A stretch of 5,642 nucleotides of DNA from the NCBI GenBank assembly GCA_030642585.1, contig DAOWNN010000160.1:1-5642 (forward strand), in the 5' to 3' direction. A program made the position numbers and the translations under genes. The notes below the pieces were generated by a model. That model ran no database searches and was not told the origin of the DNA. It saw only the letters and a list, made by a program, of their open reading frames with translations. How positions within the stretch are numbered: position 1 is the stretch's first letter; each line of letters opens with the position of its first letter. Shown here one piece after another: positions 1 through 5,240 of the stretch. This DNA is from Bacteroidota bacterium (GTDB taxonomy: Bacteria; Bacteroidota; Bacteroidia; Bacteroidales; VadinHA17).

Positions 1-2419
1 ACTGATCGTTCTTGTGAATAATATTACTCGAATAAATATGAATGTCAGATTGTAGTGAAGTTTTATCATTGCTTAATGAAAAAAGTGATAAAACTTCAAT
101 ATTGCCTTTATATTGAATGGAGTCATCATTTGACCAGGAAGTTTGAAATAGCAAAGAATCTTTCCTGAGATTTGTGTAGACTGAAAAATCAGTTAGTAAG
201 ACGGCATTTTCATTTAATGAGAGATCCCGGGTTTGAAATACAAAATTGATTTCATCCATTTTTTCTGATGCCAGAAGAAACCTGGGGCTGTAGAATATAT
301 TTGTTCCATAAATAAAATGATCTGAGGAACCCTCAATTAAAACCTGTTTCACGGAGGGTTGAAACCACCCATGAATTTTAGCATCCTGGGCAATCTGAAT
401 CTGAGGAAAGAAAAAGTCGCTAATTTTTTCTGTGTTTTTGAAATGAATGTCAAAGGAAAAATTATTCTGGTAAATTCCAGTTGTATCGGGGAAATATTTA
501 AGGGTAGATGGTAGAAAAATTGCCTGTAGGTAATGGATGGATGGCAGAAACATATTGAATTCATAATCTCCGCGAATTTGAGCATCCAGGTAATCAGTTT
601 GTAATAAAACCCAACTTGAATCAGGCCTGTTATGTGCTTCCAGACTGAAGTCATAAGCTTCAATATCTTTTCCTTTAGACCTGTACCTTGAATTAAGCAG
701 TTTGATGTATCCATTAAAATCATCTACTGTGGTGCCTGTGAAGTTCGCTGTCATCAGCAGGGAAAGGTCAGCTGTAGAGTCGGCGGGAGTGAAATGAAGT
801 GCATATAAATTGGCCCTTGGAATGTTTAAACTAAAATCAAATTCAGGTATTTCCTTTGAGAAATCCAAAAGACCTAAGAAATCCAGCCTTATGTTAGGAT
901 CATCAATAGAAATGTTCCCATTGAAAGATTTGTCAGAATAAATACCCGATAGTTCAACATTATGGTAATCATAATTATTAAGAAAAATATGCTGAATATT
1001 CCCTTCAAGCTTAATGTTGAAGAGCTTATCCGGAGAAAAAGAGCCCAGAACCCCAACACTTATGTTCATGCTTCCCAGAAAGTCTTCAAGTCCTGTAAAT
1101 TTCCCGATATTGAAATCAATAGTGCTCAGTTTTCCTTCAAAGAGGAATGATTGTGCATCATCAGGGATTATTGAAATATCTGTATTGGCAATGCCAAGGT
1201 CTGTGACAAATTTCCCGTAGCTTACAAAATCATCTGTAAAACCTGTAAATACACCATTAAAATCGATATTACCTAACTTTTCAATGTTCTTCATAATTTC
1301 AGGATTCTTAATAAATTCCCATTTGGTAAGAATCTCAAAATCATCCTTGTCAAGTTTTAATTCACTTAGATTTACATACCAGAAAGCATTTTCTATGAGT
1401 GGAAGTCCGGAAATGTCAAATTTTCCGGAAAGAATACTTTTTGTTCCAAATTTTAACAGGATCTTACGACCATGAAAATTTGACAATTTGCCACTTACAG
1501 AACCTGTGAAATTAACCTGCTGGTCTATTACTGGAAGCTCAGGGACAAAATAGGCCAGATCAACTGAATGAAGGTCAGAGTTTTCAATTTGAATATTCAA
1601 TTTTACTTTTTCTTCAAATCTTTTAAAGTCTTTATAGTGATTGAAGTCGAAGCTAATTTTTTTAGCATTTATAATGGAATGGCCGGTATTAATCTTGTTA
1701 TTCAGGAAATGCAATTGTTTTTTTATGATTATTATTTCCGATTCAAATTTTTCCATTACAAAACCGGTTTCTTCAATAAAACTCATTTTATTTACCCGGA
1801 AACTAACTCCATTATCAATGGTATTGAGACTTTTTGCGGAAATATTTAGTTGGCTGATATGAAGATCTGAAAAGTTTATTCTGTTTGAAATATCTTTTTT
1901 TCTATAGTTTTCAAGAGAAAATTTCCCATTGTTGTACTCAATATTATGAATCATGACCCGAAATGGGGTAGTTTTACTTGTGTCTTTTGCTTCCTTAAGA
2001 GTTTGGGTAATAAATTTAAGATTTATGACATCTGTTGAATCTTTTTTCAGATAAAATCCGGGTTGGTTCAGGGTGAGTTTACCAATTTCAAGAATTTGTT
2101 TTCTTCTGCTAAACTTTCTGATTCTCGCCTGGAGCAAAGGCACAAACAACAAGGTATCGCCATACTGATCTTCAACATATACATTTGTCATTTGAATTCT
2201 GTTCAGGAACTTAACTTCGACTGATCCAACAGAAAATTCTGCCCGCAAGGATTCAGAGGCAGAATCCATTATTTTATTTACCAGCCATGATTGAACATAT
2301 GGATTTTTCAGTGAAAAAACACCTATTATTGATACTGAAATAAAAACCAGTAAAACAATCCCTCCTATTTTGAATAAATTTTTAATAATTTTGGTTTTTC
2401 TTACGGGGGAAAGTTTAAT
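1..2419 (-). CDS. tamB: TamB-like translocation/assembly module protein, N-terminal part (3' end outside window)
   Basis: The minus-strand frame is open without a stop from 2419 to the left edge (806 codons); the C-terminus, including the expected TamB/DUF490 domain, lies off the window. TamB-type proteins are anchored in the inner membrane, span the periplasm and help build or lipid-supply the outer membrane. Counting from the ATT at 2419, basic residues 7-17 (RKTKIIKNLFK) precede one transmembrane helix at about 18-37, then a periplasmic region with NPYVQSWLVNKI (39-50) and YVEDQYGDTLL (81-91), the N-terminal signature of Bacteroidota TamB. The rest is repetitive beta-rich sequence full of phrases such as FNGVFTGF and LSGKFDISG, as expected for a beta-taco groove. 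No ATG, GTG or TTG occurs before the helix; TAA lies at 2420-2422. The first in-frame ATG (2269) would delete the anchor. A GTA at 2402-2404 sits where Met would be expected. It is divergent from tsaD. Family call fairly sure, start unsure. Confidence 0.85.
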   Translation of the reverse strand, partial: MKLSPVRKTKIIKNLFKIGGIVLLVFISVSIIGVFSLKNPYVQSWLVNKIMDSASESLRAEFSVGSVEVKFLNRIQMTNVYVEDQYGDTLLFVPLLQARIRKFSRRKQILEIGKLTLNQPGFYLKKDSTDVINLKFITQTLKEAKDTSKTTPFRVMIHNIEYNNGKFSLENYRKKDISNRINFSDLHISQLNISAKSLNTIDNGVSFRVNKMSFIEETGFVMEKFESEIIIIKKQLHFLNNKINTGHSIINAKKISFDFNHYKDFKRFEEKVKLNIQIENSDLHSVDLAYFVPELPVIDQQVNFTGSVSGKLSNFHGRKILLKFGTKSILSGKFDISGLPLIENAFWYVNLSELKLDKDDFEILTKWEFIKNPEIMKNIEKLGNIDFNGVFTGFTDDFVSYGKFVTDLGIANTDISIIPDDAQSFLFEGKLSTIDFNIGKFTGLEDFLGSMNISVGVLGSFSPDKLFNIKLEGNIQHIFLNNYDYHNVELSGIYSDKSFNGNISIDDPNIRLDFLGLLDFSKEIPEFDFSLNIPRANLYALHFTPADSTADLSLLMTANFTGTTVDDFNGYIKLLNSRYRSKGKDIEAYDFSLEAHNRPDSSWVLLQTDYLDAQIRGDYEFNMFLPSIHYLQAIFLPSTLKYFPDTTGIYQNNFSFDIHFKNTEKISDFFFPQIQIAQDAKIHGWFQPSVKQVLIEGSSDHFIYGTNIFYSPRFLLASEKMDEINFVFQTRDLSLNENAVLLTDFSVYTNLRKDSLLFQTSWSNDDSIQYKGNIEVLSLFSLSNDKTSLQSDIHIYSSNIIHKNDQ
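56..98. repeat. Perfect 13-bp inverted repeat inside the tamB-like gene
   Basis: TGAAGTTTTATCA at 56-68 and its exact reverse complement TGATAAAACTTCA at 86-98 are separated by 17 bases. It lies in coding sequence: on the minus strand the arms encode parts of EVLSLFS and NDKTSLQ. In the mRNA it could form a 13-bp, mostly A-U stem. Confidence 0.7.
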
Positions 2420-2528
2420 TTAAAAGACAGATAATCAGGAAATTATTTTAAAGCAAAATTTGTTCCAAAACTAGAAACAGGTTTAAAATTTTAAAATTAA
2501 CTCAAAAAAAGTAAAAAAAGCTTAAAAA
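2420..2528. other. Divergent AT-rich intergenic region between tamB-like gene and tsaD
   Basis: These 109 bases must contain the start signals of both flanking genes. The tsaD side ends in an A-rich leader (A-runs at 2504-2510 and 2513-2519), typical of Bacteroidota genes that lack a Shine-Dalgarno sequence. For tsaD only a weak pair is visible: TTTG at 2459-2462 and a -7-like TAAAATTTT at 2484-2492, which lacks the final G. These elements interleave with the minus-strand promoter candidate, so the two promoters may overlap. No small ORF or hairpin stands out. Confidence 0.5.
2466..2496 (-). promoter_or_regulatory. Candidate promoter of the tamB-like gene
   Basis: On the minus strand TAGTTTTG (2473-2466) matches the Bacteroidota -7 consensus TAnnTTTG exactly. 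Nineteen bases upstream TTTT (2496-2493) matches three of four bases of the -33 TTTG element. Transcription would begin near 2460 and leave a leader of about 40-55 bases before the open frame. This is a motif match in AT-rich DNA, so chance agreement is possible. Confidence 0.42.
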
Positions 2529-3566
2529 TTGACGAATAAGGATTTAAAGAACATAATTATTTTAGGCATTGAATCTTCCTGTGATGATACTTCAGCTGCA
2601 GTTGTCAGGGACGGGTATGTTTTATCCAATGTAATGGCTACTCAGGATGTTCATAAAAAGTATGGTGGGGTAGTTCCTGAGCTTGCATCCCGGGCTCATC
2701 AGCAAAACATTATCCCTGTTGTGGATGATGCTTTAAAAACAGCTGGTATTTCTGTTGAGAGTGTAAGTGGGGTAGCATTTACAAGAGGGCCTGGGCTGTT
2801 GGGATCTTTGCTTGTTGGTACCTCTTTTGCAAAAGCTCTCGCCCTGGCCAGAGATATTCCTTTAATTGATGTAAATCATCTCCAGGCTCATATATTGGCG
2901 CATTTTATTTTTGAAAAGGGTAAGGAGACAGAAGTTCCCAAATTTCCGTTTTTGTGCTTGCTGGTTTCAGGCGGGCATACTCAACTTGTAATAATGCATG
3001 ATTATATGAAAATGGAGATTATAGGACAAACAATTGATGATGCAGCAGGTGAGGCTTTTGATAAATGTGCCAAAGTTATTGGTTTGCCATATCCAGGTGG
3101 CCCATTGATTGATAGATTAGCAGCCGATGGAGATCAGAATGCCTTTCGGTTTTCAAAACCAAGAATTCCGAATTTTGATTATAGTTTCAGTGGACTGAAA
3201 ACATCATTCCTCTATTTTTTGAGAGACGAGATAAAAAAGAATCCTGATTTTATTCTGGAAAATAAAAATAATCTTGCAGCATCTCTTCAAAAAACGATTA
3301 TAGATATTCTTATGCAAAAACTTATTCTGGCTTCAGAAAAAACCGGTATCAGGGAAATTGGAATTGCAGGAGGTGTCTCTGCAAATTCAGGTTTAAGAAA
3401 AGCATTGATAGGTGAAGCAGAAAAGTATGGCTGGAAGGTTCATATTCCTGAATTTATGCTAACTACAGACAATGCAGCAATGATTGCTATCAATGGATAT
3501 TATAAATTTTTAAAGGGTGAATTTACAGATCAATCTGTTGCTCCCGATGCACGCTGGAAGTTTTAA
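2529..3566 (+). CDS. tsaD: tRNA N6-adenosine threonylcarbamoyltransferase TsaD
   Basis: TsaD transfers the threonylcarbamoyl group from threonylcarbamoyl-AMP to A37 of ANN-decoding tRNAs, making t6A in the cytoplasm together with TsaB and TsaE. The 345-residue product has the full Kae1/TsaD ASKHA-fold set: GIESSCDDTSAAVV (13-26), PELASRAHQ (50-58), the metal-binding pair H117 and H121 in NHLQAHILAH, VSGGHTQLV (146-154), DDAAGEAFDKCAKVIGLPYPGG in the middle, SGLKTSF, GGVSANSGLR, and TTDNAAM with the third metal ligand D314. Length fits bacterial TsaD (about 335-345). The start is TTG: an in-frame TAA at 2523-2525 is just upstream and no ATG or GTG precedes the conserved GIESSCDD motif, so TTG at 2529 is the only canonical option. 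It lies 106 bases upstream of the SiaC-like gene on the same strand; tsaB and tsaE are not in view. Nothing suggests loss of function. Confidence 0.97.
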   Translation: MTNKDLKNIIILGIESSCDDTSAAVVRDGYVLSNVMATQDVHKKYGGVVPELASRAHQQNIIPVVDDALKTAGISVESVSGVAFTRGPGLLGSLLVGTSFAKALALARDIPLIDVNHLQAHILAHFIFEKGKETEVPKFPFLCLLVSGGHTQLVIMHDYMKMEIIGQTIDDAAGEAFDKCAKVIGLPYPGGPLIDRLAADGDQNAFRFSKPRIPNFDYSFSGLKTSFLYFLRDEIKKNPDFILENKNNLAASLQKTIIDILMQKLILASEKTGIREIGIAGGVSANSGLRKALIGEAEKYGWKVHIPEFMLTTDNAAMIAINGYYKFLKGEFTDQSVAPDARWKF

Positions 3567-3672
3567 TCACTTTTTTGGAGTTATACTTCATATAAATTAA
3601 ATAGACAATTCTGCAAAAGTTCTTAAAGTTTGAAATCAATTTTATATATTTACATTCAAGTCAACTTATAGT

Positions 3673-4050
3673 ATGGAAAAGTACCTTATTCAAGGCTCAC
3701 AAAAGACACCAGTTATTGATCTGGATGAAGGAGGCGTTCTGAAAATTGGGGGGCGGTCAATTCATGAAGACCCGGAAAGGTTTTTTGAACCGGTGGTTAA
3801 ATGGATAGATGAGTACTGCCGTCTGCATAAGGAAGACCATACTACGGTTGAAATTGAACTGGAATATTTTAATAGCGGTTCAGCAAAGTTTATTCTCAGT
3901 ATCCTTCAGACTCTGACAAAGAAAATTCAACCCAAGGAACATCTGACGATCAATTGGCATTTTGAGGAGGGGGATGATGATATCCTGGAAAGGGGTGAGT
4001 ATTATTCTTCTTTACTGGATAAGGAATTTGTTTTTATCAAAGAAGGCTAA
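3673..4050 (+). CDS. SiaC-family (DUF1987) regulatory phosphoprotein
   Basis: This 125-residue acidic soluble protein belongs by sequence pattern to the SiaC/DUF1987 family. Recognisable parts are an N-terminal IQGSQKTPVIDLDEGG (6-21), LKIGGRSIHEDP (23-34), FFEPVVKWIDEY (37-48), then the core IELEYFNSGSAKFIL (61-75) and a charged C-terminus. In Pseudomonas aeruginosa SiaC is phosphorylated on Thr68 in a YFNTSS context by the kinase SiaB, dephosphorylated by the PP2C phosphatase SiaA, and binds the diguanylate cyclase SiaD to control aggregation and c-di-GMP. Here the equivalent residue is Ser68 (YFNSGS), still phosphorylatable. No siaA, siaB or siaD homologue lies in the window, so the partner is unknown. 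The ATG at 3673 is the natural start because the family motif begins within ten residues. A -7-like TATATTTA at 3645-3652 is a weak promoter candidate. Family fairly sure; the target process is inferred. Confidence 0.85.
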   Translation: MEKYLIQGSQKTPVIDLDEGGVLKIGGRSIHEDPERFFEPVVKWIDEYCRLHKEDHTTVEIELEYFNSGSAKFILSILQTLTKKIQPKEHLTINWHFEEGDDDILERGEYYSSLLDKEFVFIKEG

Positions 4051-4115
4051 AGTCAAGCCAATTGTTTCCTGTCGTCATGCTATCCAAAGGACTCTTTCGA
4101 AAAATTAACTCACTG

Positions 4116-4142
4116 CCTGCCCCGAACATCGGGAACAGCAGG
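4116..4142. repeat. Intergenic hairpin CCTGC-CCCGA / TCGGG-GCAGG
   Basis: CCCGA (4121-4125) and TCGGG (4129-4133) flank the triloop ACA. The outer arms CCTGC (4116-4120) and GCAGG (4138-4142) extend the stem to 10 bp, with a four-base AACA bulge on the 3' side. No T-run follows on the plus strand, so it is not a classical intrinsic terminator there. It could end the SiaC-like transcript, act in a cysH leader, or be an interspersed palindrome; CCCGA/TCGGG arms recur after cysH. Confidence 0.6.
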
Positions 4143-4262
4143 AAGTAATTTGGGAATAGGCAAGGTTTAAAATCTACATAAGTATAGGGTGAGGGACGGG
4201 GTGGTATGAGTCCTGTGTTTATAGCATTCTCTGGCACTAAGCTCTTTCTTATTTATTATCAT

Positions 4263-4270
4263 TAAATTTG
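4263..4270 (+). promoter_or_regulatory. Candidate -7 promoter box of cysH
   Basis: TAAATTTG matches the Bacteroidota TAnnTTTG consensus exactly and lies 21 bases before the cysH ATG at 4292, which would give a leader of roughly 15 bases. No good TTTG is seen at the -33 distance. If this box is real, the alternative in-frame TTG at 4268 lies inside it and cannot be the translation start. Confidence 0.4.
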
Positions 4271-4291
4271 CCACCTGCTAATTTGTACATT

Positions 4292-5041
4292 ATGATAGAG
4301 CGTATAGCTGAACTTAATAATAGGTATTCACAGGCCCCTGTCGAGGAGGTGTTAATTTATTTTTTAGCGAAGTTTAAAGGAAAGATTGCGTTTTCAACAA
4401 GCCTTGGGGCTGAAGACCAGGTATTAACACATATGATTGCCGGTATTGATACCGGAGTTAAATTTTTCACCCTGGATACCGGCAGGATGTTTCCTGAGCT
4501 ATATGAATTAATTGATCTAACCTGTAAGACATTCAATATTGAAATAAGCACCTATTTTCCCAATTTTGAGAGGGTTGAGAATATGGTGAAAGCCAAAGGT
4601 GTAAATCTATTTTATGATAGTATTGAAAACAGGAAATTATGTTGCCAGGTTAGAAAGCTTGAGCCTCTGAAAAGAGCCTTTGAAGGTTTGGATATATGGA
4701 TTTGTGGTTTGAGAAGCGATCAATCTGTTACACGGTTGAACACAAAACTTTTAGAGTGGGATGATCAGAATGGTTTATTGAAATTAAATCCTTTACATAA
4801 CTGGTCTCATGACCAGGTGTGGCAATATATTCGTGCTAAGCATGTACCATATAACCCCTTGCATGATAAGGGCTTTTTAAGTATTAGCTGCCAGCCCTGT
4901 ACACGTGCGGTTAAAGAAGGAGAAGATATTAGGGCCGGACGGTGGTGGTGGGAGCAACCCGAAAGTAAAGAATGTGGACTCCATAATAGTCCCGTTTATA
5001 AAAAGATGAAAAAAGAGATGAGAGATGTTAGTGAAACTTGA
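4292..5041 (+). CDS. cysH: Assimilatory adenylyl-sulfate (APS) reductase, [4Fe-4S] CysH type
   Basis: The enzyme reduces activated sulfate (APS, possibly PAPS) to sulfite with electrons from thioredoxin, a cytosolic step of sulfate assimilation toward cysteine. The 249-residue product from the ATG carries the PAPS-reductase fold signatures: FSTSLGAEDQVL (34-45, nucleotide-binding loop), TLDTGRMFPE (60-69), GLRSDQSVTR (139-148) and NPLHNW (166-171). C117-C118 in KLCCQVRK and C200/C203 in SCQPCTRA are the four iron-sulfur cluster ligands of the APS-reducing branch, and C228 in ECGLH is the catalytic nucleophile. The E. coli-type PAPS reductase lacks the cluster cysteines, so APS is the more likely substrate. 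An in-frame TTG at 4268 would add eight residues, but it overlaps a promoter-like box; the ATG is preferred. No cysD, cysN, cysC or sulfite reductase gene adjoins it in this window. It is followed at once by a hairpin and faces the convergent gene at the right edge. Confidence 0.93.
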   Translation: MIERIAELNNRYSQAPVEEVLIYFLAKFKGKIAFSTSLGAEDQVLTHMIAGIDTGVKFFTLDTGRMFPELYELIDLTCKTFNIEISTYFPNFERVENMVKAKGVNLFYDSIENRKLCCQVRKLEPLKRAFEGLDIWICGLRSDQSVTRLNTKLLEWDDQNGLLKLNPLHNWSHDQVWQYIRAKHVPYNPLHDKGFLSISCQPCTRAVKEGEDIRAGRWWWEQPESKECGLHNSPVYKKMKKEMRDVSET

Positions 5042-5095
5042 CTTTTGCAAGCCTGCCCGGCATGGTATTTTCCTGACGGGCTTGCGCAGCAAAAG
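5042..5095. terminator. Possible terminator hairpin directly after cysH
   Basis: Starting one base after the cysH stop, CTTTTGC (5042-5048) can pair with GCAAAAG (5089-5095), and within it AAG (5049-5051) plus CCCG (5056-5059) can pair with CGGG (5077-5080) plus CTT (5081-5083). An alternative register pairs GCAAG (5047-5051) with CTTGC (5081-5085). The loop is about 17 bases. There is no T-run afterwards on the plus strand. Its place between convergent genes suggests transcript end formation or protection of the cysH 3' end, but this is inferred from structure only. Confidence 0.4.
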
Positions 5096-5111
5096 GCAAT
5101 AGTTGAACTAA

Positions 5112-5143
5112 TCCCGATATCCGACGCAGGAGGATAATCGGGA
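5112..5143. repeat. Inverted repeat TCCCGATATCC / GGATAATCGGGA
   Basis: The left arm (5112-5122) and right arm (5132-5143) are complementary over 11 bp, with one unpaired A in the right arm and a nine-base loop. The tip-to-base CCCGA...TCGGG pattern is like that of the hairpin before cysH. It is followed by purine-rich sequence rather than a T-run, so it resembles an interspersed palindrome more than an intrinsic terminator. Confidence 0.6.
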
Positions 5144-5160
5144 AGGAGAAGAGGCACAAG

Positions 5161-5216
5161 ACGCAGGGCGCAGGGCACAGGGGAAGAAGAGGTGAGTGAG
5201 CAAAAGAAGAGGTGAG
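5161..5216 (+). repeat. Purine-rich short direct repeats (7-bp and 13-bp units)
   Basis: Three tandem heptamers, ACGCAGG, GCGCAGG and GCACAGG, fill 5161-5181. A 13-base unit AAGAAGAGGTGAG then occurs twice without mismatch, at 5184-5196 and 5204-5216, offset by 20 bases. An extra ACGCAGG lies at 5124-5130 in the loop of the preceding palindrome. The surrounding stretch 5179-5230 has only five pyrimidines in 52 bases. No reading frame with coding character covers it. Confidence 0.65.
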
Positions 5217-5240
5217 AGGAGAGAGAGCGACAAGACAGTT

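Larger units (their letters stand above)
4051..4291. other. Non-coding gap before cysH
   Basis: About 240 bases without a convincing gene. Both strands were considered; a 66-codon minus-strand frame covers most of it but shows no recognisable domain, is rich in Pro and aromatics, and overlaps the end of the SiaC-like gene. The gap holds one clear hairpin (4116-4142), a G-rich stretch around 4187-4204, and a -7 type box just before cysH. Its composition is less AT-rich and less coding-like than its neighbours. It may be ordinary spacer, an intergenic repeat copy or a leader. Confidence 0.5.

Noticed and set aside
349..723. 124-codon minus-strand frame inside the tamB-like gene
   Set aside because: It lies in another frame of the same strand as the continuous 806-codon TamB-like frame, and its product has no recognisable domain.
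962..1862. Several plus-strand frames of 62-93 codons
   Set aside because: They are antisense to the tamB-like gene, overlap one another, and have low-complexity Phe/Ile/Lys-rich products without domain signatures.
4037..4237. 66-codon minus-strand frame in the gap before cysH
   Set aside because: It overlaps the 3' end of the SiaC-like gene, spans the hairpin, and shows no domain or start signal. A weak possibility of a decayed or repeat-borne peptide remains.
4051..4262. SAM riboswitch or T-box leader before cysH
   Set aside because: No recognisable core motif or multi-helix junction was seen; only one simple hairpin is present and the likely promoter lies downstream of it.
4268..4291. 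Upstream TTG start adding eight residues to CysH
   Set aside because: The TTG lies inside a TAAATTTG promoter-like box and the added residues are not family-like; the ATG at 4292 fits better.
4357..4551. 64-codon minus-strand frame within cysH
   Set aside because: It is antisense to a well-supported conserved enzyme gene.
4877..5178. Two overlapping minus-strand frames of 60 and 71 codons at the cysH 3' end
   Set aside because: They run through the conserved cysteine region of cysH in antisense and through repeats; no domain is recognisable.
5161..5216. CRISPR array
   Set aside because: The repeat units are only 7 and 13 bases, with no 25-40 base repeat and spacer pattern and no cas gene in the window.
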